From Megamerina dolium (Eukaryota; Arthropoda; Insecta; Diptera; Megamerinidae): a stretch of DNA of 64,000 nucleotides. The first letter of the stretch is position 1. Each line of letters opens with the position of its first letter. Below, in pieces: positions 31,622-42,728 of the stretch. The notes beneath the pieces are model-generated. The model was not told the origin of the DNA. It searched no databases and was given only the letters and a program-made list of their open reading frames with translations. A program made the position numbers and the translations under genes. The stretch spans positions 9,503,277 through 9,567,276 of the forward strand of contig OY978526.1 in assembly GCA_963854835.1 (NCBI GenBank), in the 5' to 3' direction.

Positions 31622-33125
31622 TGACACTTAGATTAACATGGTAGTCGGAAATAATCTGGCAGAAAATCAGTGTGCCACGCCCACTGCTTTTTGGGTCTCC
31701 CATACAAAGTTGCGGAAATTAAAAAAAATGTTACCGGTTATAACTTGCAAACTATTCAGCGTAGAATAACGAGATTTAAGGTGTGGATTAGTATTGTACG
31801 AGCAACTAGGCTCACAGAAAATGGGCGCAACACGCCCACTGTTTATCGTAGCCCCCATACAAATTTTAAATTGAAACAGCTGTAACTTCGGCAATCTTCT
31901 GTCTAGAATAACCATAATTGACACTTAAATTAATATCGTAGTCGGCAAAAATCTGGCAGAAAATCAGTGTGCCACGCCCACTCCTTCATGAGTCTCCCAT
32001 ACAAAGCCAAGGGAATTAAACTAAAACTTTTAAGCTCCATAACTTACAAACCATTTATCGTAGGACAACGAGATTTAAGGTATGGATTAGTATTATACGA
32101 GCAACTAGGCTCACAGAAAATGGGCGCACCACGCCCACTGTTTATTGTAGCCCCCATACAAATTTTAAATTGAAACAGCTGTAACTTCTACAATCTTCTG
32201 TCCACAATAACGATAATTGACACTTAGATTAACATGGTAGTCGGAAATAATCTGGCAGAAAATCAGTGTGCCACGCCCACTGCTTTTTGGGTCTCCCATA
32301 CAAAGTTGCGGAAATTAAAAAAAATGTTACCGGTTATAACTTGCAAACTATTCAGCGTAGAATAACGAGATTTAAGGTGTGGATTAGTATTGTACGAGCA
32401 ACTAGGCTCACAGAAAATGGGTGCAACACGCCCACTGTTTATCGTAGCCCCCATACAAATTTTAAATTGAAACAGCTGTAACTTCGGCAATCTTCTGTCT
32501 AGAATAACCATAATTGACACTTAAATTAATATCGTAGTCGGCAAAAATCTGGCAGAAAATCAGTGCGCCACGCCCACTCCTTCATGAGTCTCCCATAAAA
32601 GCCAAGGGAATTAAACTAAAACTTTTAAGCTCCATAACTTACAAACCATTTATCGTAGGACAACGAGATTTAAGGTATGGATTAGTATTGTACGAGCAAC
32701 TAGGCTCACAGAAAATGGGCGCACCACACCCAGTGTTTATCGTAGCCCCCATACAAATTTTAAATTGAAACAGCTGTAACTTCGGCAATCTTCTGTCTAG
32801 AATAACCATAATTGACACTTAAATTTATATCGTAGTCGGCAAAAATCTGGCAGAAAATCAGTGTGCCACGCCCACTCCTTCATGGGTCTCCCATACAAAG
32901 TCGAGTGAATTAAACTAAAATTTTAAGCTCCATAGCTTACAAACCATTTAGCCTAGGACAACGAGACTTAGGGTATGGATTAGTATTGTACGAGCAACTA
33001 GGCTCACAGGAAATGGGCGCACCACGCCCACTGTTTATTGTAGCCCCCATACAAATTTTAAATTGAAACAGCTGTAACTTCGGCAATCTTCTGCCTAAAA
33101 TAACCATAATTGACACTTGGATTAA
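31622..33125 (+). repeat. 298-bp tandem array in helentron-like copy 3
   Basis: TGACACTT landmarks occur at about 31622, 31919, 32219, 32515, 32813 and 33111, giving steps of 296-300 bp. Units one and two are repeated almost exactly about 596 bp downstream, so a two-unit block was duplicated after the array formed. Confidence 0.88.
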
Positions 33126-33608
33126 TATCGTAGTCGGCAAAAATCTGGCAGAAAATCAGTGTGCCACGCCCACTCCTTCATGAGTCTCCCATACAAAGTC
33201 AAGGGAATTAAACTAAAACTTTTAAGCTCCATAACTTACAAACCATTTAGCGTAGGACAACCAAATTTAAGGTGTGGATTGATATTGAAAAATTTATTAG
33301 ATATACCAGAAGGAGATACGTCACGCCCACTTTTTATATATCTTCCGTATAAAGTCTCGGATTTATCTTAAACATTAAAACACCCATAACTTACTAAATA
33401 ATACGCCTAGGTCAACCCATTGCAACCTAGGTAGTTTAGTATTATAGGCAGAAATTGATCCTCCAAAATTGGTGAGGTACGCCTGCTTCTTAATGTAGGT
33501 CCTATATAAAGTAGTGGAAAAAAAGAATGGATATACGAGCAAACTTTTTATATATATCTCTACATATGCAGGGTATAATTTGGTCGGCCCCAGCCGACTG
33601 TAAGGAGA

Positions 33609-35185
33609 TTTTTTTTTTTTTTGGTTATGAGAGAACAAAAAAAAAAAACATATTAATTTGCGACGGGGTAGTGAACTGAAATTATTTATAGCATATAACA
33701 TTGGGTTGTGCTAACAAATATTGTATTGTATTTCTATTTTCTATTAACATTGCGTATACGCTCCGTATACGTTATACGTTGAATATTGTTTGTTATTTTT
33801 TTTTTTTTTTTTGTTGGATTTGGATATTTATCATTTATTCATTGCTTATGACAACTTTATTGCATTTAATTATAATACAAGCGTATTGTGGTCTTCAATT
33901 TCATCAACTTAATATATTTGCCAATCAGCTTTAATCTTATTTAATTTATTTTAAACATTTAAAGAATCGAATAAAAAAAGACAGCTTTAAAATTATACCA
34001 TTGGCAGACATATTAAAATAAAACTGTTGATTTCAAAATTACATAAATCGTCATTGTATTAAAGAACGTAATGATAGAAATTTCGACTCATGTATTTTTC
34101 CTTTCATTTTTTGTGAACCAACATTAATTTCATATTCATTGTTAAACTTGCCTCATTAGTTTATGTATGAAAAAGCTCTTCGTATATATTCAAACGTATA
34201 CATATGTACATCGTAATGCCAATATGTAAAAGTAATAACAATTACTAAATCACTATGACTATGACAAATTGTGACAACATTATCCTCTTTGCACGCTCAT
34301 TTGTTTTTCTTTTCTGTTTTTCGTTTTTTTTTTTTTTTTGTTACATGCGGAAGTATCCATTTATACTTGCTATAAGTAATGGTATATTCTCTTTGTCCTG
34401 CTATAATTAATTAGGTGCGCAGACAAAAAAAAAAATTCTCTAACATATAACGTGACCAATTTCATTTGAACCATTGTCACCACTTAATTATATTTATTTT
34501 TTGTATTTTATGTTTGAGTGGAAAAACATGTTATTTTCTGTTTTTTTTTTTTATGAAATCGTGTAGTGACATTTTTTACTTGCATTTCATACAACATTAA
34601 GTATAGAAATGCTTAAATTGTATTATAGATTTTTAAAGTGTGGATTAAATTTTATTTAAACCGAAAGTATGCGAATACCAGCAATTTTGAGTGGAGAAAA
34701 CTCAATGCTCATTCAAATAGTTTTTCGTTGGGGAAATTTTTATTACCGGAAGAAATAATGTCAATTAATAGCCAATAGTTGGCGAACCTTAAAAAATACT
34801 TATGGCAATATTAGACTACTAAATTCAAGTCAGGTTTTTAGTAAAGTATTTTCTATACAAAAAATCAAAGCACTAACTACTCTATGCTATAGCACTCACA
34901 TAAACAATTATCTGATAAATAAGAATTATTTATTTGTGAAGGATATGTTAATAGTGTGGTCTTTTGCACCGTTGTAGCTATTGGCAATTCACTTCTCACC
35001 AGTTACAGTAATTATATTAATTCATTTCATTTTCTTCTTAAATGCCTTCGGTGTTATTAATCTGTACATGTGCAGACGTATAGTATGTTAAAAAAAAAAA
35101 AAAAAAAAAAAAAATAACCACATCATGACTACACATTGTACATAATTATCAATAATATGATATACTTACATTGTAAATGTATATA
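33609..35185. other. AT-rich DNA without a recognisable gene
   Basis: Long T and A runs and short frames only. Confidence 0.5.
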
Positions 35186-35626
35186 CCAGGTGTACAAGCT
35201 TAAATCCGCTGTTTTTTGGTAAAAAAAAAAACATATTGTCATCCAAATGAGCCTGCAAATCATGGTCCTCAACTTTTCTGGGTCTATTTTCACTCAAGTC
35301 AAAATGGCCGACAAAACCAGTCTCTTCAAGCGGTTTCTGAGAGCGCACTGTCACCATATGCCTCCACAAGCATTCGATGCGACTCAGCAGCATATTTCTT
35401 CAAATTGAAGCAAAAAAGTAGAGGTTCCCGCACATGCTCTTTTTGTGGCACGAAACTAGACATGATTATATGAGGAAAAATGTATGTTGTTGTATGAAAT
35501 CACTGATGATGTTTACTAATTGAGGTGTCGAACTCATAAAAAAAAAGGATGCACAGTCGATAATAGCTCAATATGCTCCCTAACGCCATCTACGAGCAAA
35601 CGGGGGATTTAAGCTTGTACACCTGG
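35186..35626 (-). mobile_element. mariner-derived MITE with 22-bp perfect TIRs
   Basis: TIRs start CCAGGTGTACAAGCTTAAAT and lie at 35186-35207 and 35605-35626, with TA on both sides (35184-35185 and 35627-35628). On the minus strand from 35463 an N-terminal mariner transposase start is readable (MSSFVPQKEHVREPLLF, then AAESHRMLVEAYGD) up to a stop. The style resembles the mauritiana-type N terminus. The catalytic domain is missing, so this is a deletion derivative. Confidence 0.85.
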
Positions 35627-36280
35627 TACAATACATATATACATACATACCATTTAATTAAAGGAAAACTTAATTTGATTTTTCCCTCTTAAATAAATGT
35701 CTGCTTCTTGTAACTTTTGTTGTAAATCGAATATGGCTGATACTATTATGAAAGTTTAACTTTTAGTTTATACAAGTATATATGAGTACTTCAAGAGAAC
35801 TCAAGCATAACATTTCAATATACATACCTATATGTATTTTTATAAGATTGGAGCAAATGAATTTCTCAATATTACATATACACACATACACCCACAGAAA
35901 TATTTTAATCTCGTCGCCTCTAGTAATGTGCGTATGAATTGAAAATACAATCATTGAATTCTCACTTTCTATGTATTCTCATTTTATATGTAAATACTTG
36001 TGCGCCTTTAAGAAATTACAAATCTTTGTATAAATATAATTTCTTAATCGCCTATCATCATCATATTTATTCACTCATTTTTTCTTAAAGAAAAGCAACA
36101 ATTTTATTATTTAATATATAATTTTTGTTGAATAACTTTTAATAATATACAATTGAGAGTTGTCAGTTTTCATTGACTTCATATTTAATAATTGCGACAG
36201 TAAACCACAGTCGATATGGAATTGGTAATATTTTAAGGAGATTAATCATTAGTTAAGCAACAGCTCGTATTGGTCAAATA
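35627..36280. other. AT-rich DNA without a recognisable gene
   Basis: No coding frame with motifs and no element termini until the mariner TIR at 36281. Confidence 0.5.
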
Positions 36281-37367
36281 TTGGGTGTTCGAAAAAGTTC
36301 GGTAACAAATTGTCGATAGATGGATCTAAAATGTAACATCTCTGTCTGTACTGTTTGAAAGGTGACATTTGAGGTTTCATTTTATTAGAAAACATAATTA
36401 AAATTGCATTATTCTGTGAAAAGTTATCTACGCTCAAAAATTGAGCGAAAATTCGGAACATTATCGTCATATTTTGCTTTTTTATTATGGAAAAGGTAAG
36501 AATGCATCGCAGGCTGCTGAAAAAATCTCCTCGCTCTGGTCGACAAATCATTGAAAAATTCGATGAAATCATGAAAAAAAATTAAGCATAACCAGCATGT
36601 TGACATTGTTAGGGCACTAGGCATTAATCACCAAACATGTTATCAACCATCTGAAACCTGGATACACCAAGAAGCTCGATGTTTGGGTGCCACATAAATG
36701 AATAGTGAAATTTTCATGAACCGAATTTGCGATTCACTGCTGAAACGGAATGAAATCGAACCATTTCTGAAGAACTATAATAATGTGCGCAAAAGATCAT
36801 GGACATAGCGGGGTGAAGCTTCGCAAAGCCAGGATTGACATCAAGAAAGGTAATGCTGTGTATCTGGTGGGATTGGAAGGGAATTGTTCATTATGAGCTT
36901 CTACAACCTCGTCAAACGATTTATTCTGATCTCTATCGTCAACAATTAACGAGATTGAAGCAAGCAATTCAATTAAAGCTGTTGTTCTACACAGATGAAA
37001 TAATCGCTTTAGCCCAAAAAGCAATTTGGGCTAAAGCTGAAGTTCTACACAGATGAAATAATCGCTTTAGCCCAAAAAAGGCAACAGATTATCGATTAAA
37101 ATGGTACATATAAAAAAATTAAATAAATATGTGGCACGTATAAGCCCCGAAGGGCTCTTTAGACGAGTTTCTCTTTCATTACTGTTGTGCGTGTTAAATT
37201 TTTGGACAGTATTAGAAGGGACGTACTTATTTTAGCTGGTTGCGAACGGCAGAATTCTTGCGGCATCACTTTTTCTGAGCTTTGGTTTAATAAAGCTCGT
37301 AACAAATATAAGAAAAAAAAATTTCGTTTTTGGTCAAATTTGTAACCGAACTTTTTCCAACACCCAA
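36281..37367 (+). mobile_element. Degenerate irritans-type mariner with a nested SINE fragment
   Basis: TIRs of about 30 bp (36281-36310 and 37338-37367) start TTGGGTGTT and differ at two positions. TA duplications flank it (36279-36280 and 37368-37369). Transposase remnants in changing frames include GKGKNASQAA, KKLDVWVPHK and CIWWDWKGIVHYELLQPRQT, the last being mariner hallmarks. Stops and frameshifts are frequent, and the part with the second and third catalytic residues is missing. A SINE fragment (37117-37283) and a hairpin-linked duplication (36984-37078) lie in the 3' half. Confidence 0.85.
37117..37283 (-). mobile_element. SINE fragment, copy 5 (head missing)
   Basis: It matches the 3' half of the SINE family, including the GGGCT-CATTGGCCGAGC-type tail region (here diverged) and the GGTTCCGAACGGCAG body word. 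The A/B-box head is absent. It lies inside the mariner at 36281-37367. Confidence 0.75.
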
Positions 37368-37369
37368 TA

Positions 37370-38619
37370 TTTATTTCTTTCACACAAGAAGGTACAAAGT
37401 ACAAGAATTGAAGCGAAATTGCGAACTTTTGCTTTGTATTGAGGGAAACATTCAATGAACAAATTTTACAAATTCTCCTCTTTACCGCCTACCTAGATTT
37501 TGTTGTTTTATGACTTATGACTGGATAATTTTTTTTTTTTTTTTTGAAGGAATACATCAAATCCCTAGTATGTGCGATTAAGTCATTGAGCTCAAATTAC
37601 AAAAATTAATATTTAATATATTGTAGAAAATGCCATACTCTGAAAATAATTTGTTGTAAAATTTAATTTTATTTTTTTTTTTTAATTTAATACAATTGAA
37701 TTCAATTCGAGTTAGTTGAAATAAACATCATCATGTACATTTAAAAAGTGAACATAAAATGACCATCTATATTGATGAATCAATTAAAGAATAAAACACG
37801 TACTCTTCAAGTCTAGCAAGCCATATTTAATTGGCCTTCTCTCAAAGAATCATATTATTATATTTTATACAAACGTTAATTTACGTTGACTGCTTTACAA
37901 AATGTGATAATTTTATTTTGCTTACATCGGCATTTGTAGTTAATAGCTTTTACCTATATAACATAATATAAGTAAATGCGTCTATCGACCTATTGGGAGC
38001 TTTTCATTTTCAAAAGCAACAAAAACAAAATCCAACATACATACTTGTATGTAGTACTTTGTTAAGCGAAATCTCAATTATTATAATTGCTGTAATAACG
38101 AATGTAATTGTTCAAGTCAGCGAAAATGGAAAAACAAAAGCAAATTTTATATGTAACCATTAGTCAGACCTACATGAGTACATATGTACGTAATATAAAC
38201 GATTAACAACAAATAAAAATCACAAAAGGATACTGTAGGGACACACACACGCACATTTGTATGTATACTTATGTGTAATTATATACCTATAATATATAAT
38301 ATGGTGTACCCATATCAATGGGTATTATAAAATATATAATAATGTGCGTATAAAATTCCAAGTAGATGAAACATAAATATCCGTTGTATGCTTGATTAGA
38401 ATTGATAATCTGAATTGAAACAATATTTATACCTATATACAAGCTTATAATTTATATATTAAATTGTGGCAAAAAAAAAATACTTTATCCTTTAAACCAC
38501 TCAAAGCAAAGTGTCCTAATTTTCATTGAATTTTCAAATATTTTGAATATATGAAATGTATATATGTGAGGGTGCTTTTATATTTGATACATTTTATAGC
38601 ATCAACAATTCTGAGACAT
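37370..38619. other. AT-rich DNA without a recognisable gene
   Basis: No motif-bearing frame. AT-rich simple repeats occur around 38285-38350. Confidence 0.5.
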
Positions 38620-39006
38620 AAATTTAAACAGGTGGTCTGGTGGTGTTTTCGCAAGGTAACGTGTCTAACTGCCTCAACCAGGTGGGGCTAGCGCAATCGT
38701 TGTTGAACTCATCGCAAGTCAACTCACTGGCTGTCATGTAGTTTGATCTGAGCGCTATGTGATGATACCTTTATTTGTTAATGAGGGGTAGTCATATAGC
38801 TTGCTCTGCTTACTCTGTGATGGCGCTTTCATTATTATTAATGGGGGCCCTCCATGTGGCGACCACCGGGCAACGTCTTCCTGGCACCCGCTGGGAGGCG
38901 GCTGAAGTGAGTGGCGAAAATCTCCTCGGTTAGAGGTTGTGCGTTGGGTTTGGGACCCGCCACATAAAAAAACCCCCCAATGTATATGTATATGAAAAAA
39001 ACAAAT

Positions 39007-40044
39007 ATGCCTCGGATAAGGACTACCGCTTTTGTTGATGACCCCCGCAAACGAAAAAAGGACAATGATTTACGGATATGCACCTGGAATGTCCGATCCC
39101 TTTATAGGGAGGGTGCCTCTATCCAGCTGGTTGATGTCATCGAAAAATACAGAGCTCACATCACCGCTCTTCAGGAAATGCGATGGACAGGACAGGGCTG
39201 CTCCAAAAGAGCGTCCTGTGACATCTACTACAGTTGCCATGCTGAAAGGCTCGAATTAGGATGTGGATTTTTGGTCAGCAAGAGACTACGACATCTTGTC
39301 TCACAGTTCACGCCTGTGAACGAACGGCTGGCCACAATCCGCATCAAGGCAAAATTTTTCAACATCAGCCTTATATGTGCCCACGCTCCGACGGATGAGA
39401 AGGACAATGTGACCAAGGAGAGCTTCTTTCAGCGCCTCGAAGAAGCTTATGACCGCTGCCCCCGCCACGATATCAAAATCGTGCTTAGCGACTTTAATGC
39501 TTGGATGGGCAAGGAAGGTACCTTTGGTCCAACTGTCGGAAAATTCAGCCTCCACCAGAACACCTCCGATAACGGAATGAGGCTGATCGACTTCGCCGCA
39601 GCACGAAACATGGTAATTGGTGGTACCAGATTCCAGCATCTCGACATCCACAAAGCGACATGGCTGTCTCCAGATCAACGTACAAGAAACCAAATTGATC
39701 ATTTGGTAATTGACGGAAGGCATGCTTCCAGTGTGATGGACGTGAAATCGATCCGTGGTGCCAACATCGACTCGGATCACTACCTTGTTGCAGCTAAGGT
39801 GCGCACACGCCTATGTGTCGCAAATAACAAGAGAAGTCCCACACAGAGAAAGCTCGACGTCAGTAAGCTGCGATCACCAGAGACAGCAGATGCATTTTCC
39901 ACTCGACTATCGGATCTGCTTATGCAGAACACTCCCCCACTTGATGGTACATGCGCACGGTGGACACATATCCATGACTCCATGACTACTGCTGACTACT
40001 GCTGCCGAGGAGGTAATCGGTTACTACCGGCCTCTGAGGAATGA
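39007..40044 (+). CDS. RTE endonuclease domain (upstream part of a broken ORF)
   Basis: The protein would nick the target so that reverse transcription can be primed there. I chose ATG 39007 (MPRIRTTAF); an in-frame ATG at 38980 only adds a short lysine-rich leader. AP-endonuclease motifs appear in order: CTWNVRSLY, ALQEMRWTG (catalytic Glu), LSDFNAWMG (Asp and Asn; most relatives have Gly before DFNA), RNQIDHLVI and SDHYLVAAK (catalytic His). After a 10-bp tandem duplication at 39984-40003 the frame is wrong and it stops at 40044. The real protein continues in the next entry's frame. Confidence 0.88.
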   Translation: MPRIRTTAFVDDPRKRKKDNDLRICTWNVRSLYREGASIQLVDVIEKYRAHITALQEMRWTGQGCSKRASCDIYYSCHAERLELGCGFLVSKRLRHLVSQFTPVNERLATIRIKAKFFNISLICAHAPTDEKDNVTKESFFQRLEEAYDRCPRHDIKIVLSDFNAWMGKEGTFGPTVGKFSLHQNTSDNGMRLIDFAAARNMVIGGTRFQHLDIHKATWLSPDQRTRNQIDHLVIDGRHASSVMDVKSIRGANIDSDHYLVAAKVRTRLCVANNKRSPTQRKLDVSKLRSPETADAFSTRLSDLLMQNTPPLDGTCARWTHIHDSMTTADYCCRGGNRLLPASEE

Positions 40045-41980
40045 GTGGTATGATCAGGAGTGTCGCGACGCTACCGCAGAGAAAGACGCCGCCTACAGAA
40101 GAACCCTGCGTGCAGGCGTAACGCGAGCTGTTAAGGAGCGGTATAGAGAGAAAAGGAGTGCAGAGAGACGTCTTTTCAGGCGCAAGAAGAGGGAGTTGGA
40201 AAGACGCGAGTGTGAGGAGATAGAGATGTGTACCGACAAGAATGAGACTCGAAAATTCTTTGAAAAGATCAAGCGCCTGAGTGGAGGTTTAAATCCCGGA
40301 GCCTCTTCTTGTCGTGATGGAAATGGGAATCTGGTTACAGATGTCCAGAGTGTACTGAGCCTATGGAGGGAACACTTCTCCACGTTACTGAATGGCGATG
40401 CTACGAACAATTCCGCCAGTGGAGGAGAATGCCCGATAACCCCAATTACAGATGATGGTGTTGATGTTCCACCACCCGACTATGACGAGGTTGAAACGGC
40501 CATTTTAAGGCTGAAGAACAACAAAGCTGCAGGTGCTGATGGCCTGCCTGCCGAGTTGTTTAAGACCGGAGGCGATGAGCTGCTCACCCGCATGCACCAG
40601 CTCATAAGCAGAATATGGTCGGATGAAAGCATGCCTGATGATTGGAGGCTCAGTGTTCTCTGTACTGTACATAAAAAAGGAGACCCCACAATTTGCGCCA
40701 ATTACCGTGGAATAAGTCTCCTGAGCATCGCGTACAAGGTTCTATCGAGCGTACTGTGTGAAAGGTTGAAGCCTATGCTCAGCAACCTGATTGGACCTTA
40801 TCAGTGTGGTTTCAGACCTGGTAAATCCACCATCGACCAGATTTTCACACTGCGCCAAATCCTGGAGAAGACCCAAGAAAAACAGATCGACACACACCAC
40901 CTATTTGTTGATTATAAAGCCGCTTTCGACAGTCCGGTAAGGGATTACCTCTATGCAACAATGTCTGAGTTCGGTATTCCTGCAAAGCTCATTCGACTTT
41001 GTAGAATGACACTGCATAACTCCCGTTGTGCAGTGAAAATTGGGAAGGACCTCTCCGCACCTTTTAATACCGAACGGGGTTTCAGACAAGGTGATTCGTT
41101 ATCGTGCGACTTCTTCAATCTTATTATGGAGAAAATAATACGAGCTGCTGATCTACGGCATAATGGCACTATCTTCAACAAAAGTGTCATGCTGTTAGCG
41201 TATGCCGACGATATTGACATAATCGGCATGAACACGCGAGCAGTCAGTGCAGCATTCTCAGAGTTGGAAAGAGAGTCGCGTCGGATGGGTCTCACGGTGA
41301 ACGAGGGCAAGACGAAGTATCTAGTGTCAACAAACAAAGAGTCCCGGCGTCTTGGACAGCACGTCACTGTTGACAACTACGCTTTTGAAGTAGTAAGGGA
41401 CTTTGTCTATCTTGGAACCAGCATTAACACCAGTAATGACGTCAGCTTGGAGATCATGCGTAGGATAACTCTTGCTAACAGGTGTTACTTTGGGCTGAGT
41501 AAGCAATTGAGAAGTCGAGCCCTCTCTCGAAGAACGAAAACTACACTCTACAAGTCTCTCATCATGCCTGTCCTAACATATGGCGCTGAAGCCTGGACAA
41601 TTTCCACCTCGGATGAGCGAATACTTGGAGTTTTCGAGAGAAAAGTCCTACGCAAGATCTTTGGACCTATTTGCGTTGGTGGCGAGTACCGAATAAGGTA
41701 CAACCATGAGCTGTACGAGCTGTATGCCGATATTGACATAGTAAAGCGCATCAAAATCCAGCGGCTGCGCTGGCTAGGTCATGTCGAGCGAATGGAAGAA
41801 CACGCTCCAGCTAAGAAGGTGTTATATTCGGAACCCGCTGGAGGACGGCGCAGAAGAGGAAGACCAAACCTCAGGTGGAAAGACCAAGTACTGGAGAACC
41901 TGACGGCGCTTGGAATTTCTAACTGGCGCCAGCTAGCGAAGAACAGAGATGGCTGGCGAAGCATGTTATTTTCGGCCTAA
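40004..41980 (+). CDS. RTE reverse transcriptase domain (downstream part of a broken ORF)
   Basis: This frame has no stop from the duplication at 40003 to 41980; an internal ATG at 40196 is not a natural start. A basic linker comes first, followed by RT motifs in order: NNKAAGADGLPAELFK, NYRGISLLS, GFRPGKST, FVDYKAAFD, FRQGDSLSC and the catalytic YADDIDIIG at about 41201. A C-terminal LRWLGHVERM region typical of RTE proteins follows, ending in a basic tail. With the 10-bp duplication discounted, the two frames make one ORF of about 990 codons, the usual RTE size. I see no other lesion in this copy. Confidence 0.9.
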   Translation, partial: AEEVIGYYRPLRNEWYDQECRDATAEKDAAYRRTLRAGVTRAVKERYREKRSAERRLFRRKKRELERRECEEIEMCTDKNETRKFFEKIKRLSGGLNPGASSCRDGNGNLVTDVQSVLSLWREHFSTLLNGDATNNSASGGECPITPITDDGVDVPPPDYDEVETAILRLKNNKAAGADGLPAELFKTGGDELLTRMHQLISRIWSDESMPDDWRLSVLCTVHKKGDPTICANYRGISLLSIAYKVLSSVLCERLKPMLSNLIGPYQCGFRPGKSTIDQIFTLRQILEKTQEKQIDTHHLFVDYKAAFDSPVRDYLYATMSEFGIPAKLIRLCRMTLHNSRCAVKIGKDLSAPFNTERGFRQGDSLSCDFFNLIMEKIIRAADLRHNGTIFNKSVMLLAYADDIDIIGMNTRAVSAAFSELERESRRMGLTVNEGKTKYLVSTNKESRRLGQHVTVDNYAFEVVRDFVYLGTSINTSNDVSLEIMRRITLANRCYFGLSKQLRSRALSRRTKTTLYKSLIMPVLTYGAEAWTISTSDERILGVFERKVLRKIFGPICVGGEYRIRYNHELYELYADIDIVKRIKIQRLRWLGHVERMEEHAPAKKVLYSEPAGGRRRRGRPNLRWKDQVLENLTALGISNWRQLAKNRDGWRSMLFSA

Positions 41981-42031
41981 ATCGATATTCGGTTGTTGTG
42001 GCCACATAAGAAGAAGAAGAAATTTAAACAG

Positions 42032-42387
42032 AATTTTGACAGATTACACATATTCTACATTTTCGCATAAAAGGTGTCATTTATTATGGTGGTAATGGAA
42101 GATATTTAATATCCTTGATTATCTTAATTGACCTACAAAAATATGTGGCATAAAAATAGGCATTGCCGCTGGGCAATATCACTTGAAATTTTATGTATTG
42201 TGATCTGTGTTGTTCCATAATATTTGTGGAGTGATCGATCATCCACAAACTGACATTTTGGCACGATGGAAGCATTCACAAAGCTGTCAAAACTATACAG
42301 AAAAGAATGGATAGAAGTGAGTTGTCCTAGTGGGCTCTGAAGAACATTGGCCAATGTTGTTTGCCAGTATTGCAATATATTGCAGTA
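42032..42387. other. Unassigned sequence between RTE and SINE
   Basis: It is slightly less AT-rich than average and has no recognisable coding or terminal motif. Confidence 0.35.
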
Positions 42388-42728
42388 CTAGGTTAGGTTA
42401 GGTTATGTGGCTGCCCTCTCTCTCTGAGAGGACACACTTAGGCCAGAAAGGCCCATTGTGATACCACCGAGCTTCTCTTCCAATACTATTGTGCGTTTTA
42501 AATTTGGACAGCATTAGAAGGGGCCTACTTATATTACCCGGTTCCGAATGGCAGAACTCTTGTGACGTCACTTTAAATTAGTTTTGTCTCAGAGCTCTTT
42601 TAAGAAGCATTTATGAATCGAAAAGAAAAATCTTTTCGATATTAAATTTTGTTATGCTTCAACCGGAGATTGAACCCACGGCTTACAGATCAGAAAGCTA
42701 ACGCACTAACCACTGAACTAATGTAATC
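42388..42728 (-). mobile_element. tRNA-derived SINE, copy 6 (ACCTAA-tailed form)
   Basis: On the minus strand the diverged head lies near 42728 and the tail ends in ACCTAA hexamers near 42391-42408. The CTCTCAGAGAG-type 3' segment matches copy 2 at 8259. The middle has lost about 50 bases present in other copies. No clear target duplication is seen. Confidence 0.82.

Larger units (their letters stand above)
31076..33608 (+). mobile_element. Helentron-like (DINE-1/mini-me type) element, copy 3
   Basis: It has 5' sub-terminal repeat TATACCCTGCATA (31076-31088), a (GTCC)n microsatellite (31201-31247), a long 298-bp array, the inverted sub-terminal repeat at 33565-33577, a perfect hairpin (33583-33598) and the end TGTAAGGAG. 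It is the largest of the three copies because it has the most tandem units. It has the complete set of family parts and is a good reference for the others. Confidence 0.85.
38632..42019 (+). mobile_element. Full-length RTE-type non-LTR retrotransposon
   Basis: A 12-bp target duplication AAATTTAAACAG flanks it (38620-38631 and 42020-42031). It has a 5' leader (38632-39006), an endonuclease-reverse transcriptase frame, a short 3' UTR and a short AAG-repeat tail. A single ORF with an AP endonuclease, an RT and a tail of simple repeats instead of poly(A) is typical of the RTE clade. It is much richer in GC than its surroundings. A second, truncated copy lies at 61907-63053 and a fragment at 29340-29612. 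Confidence 0.9.
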
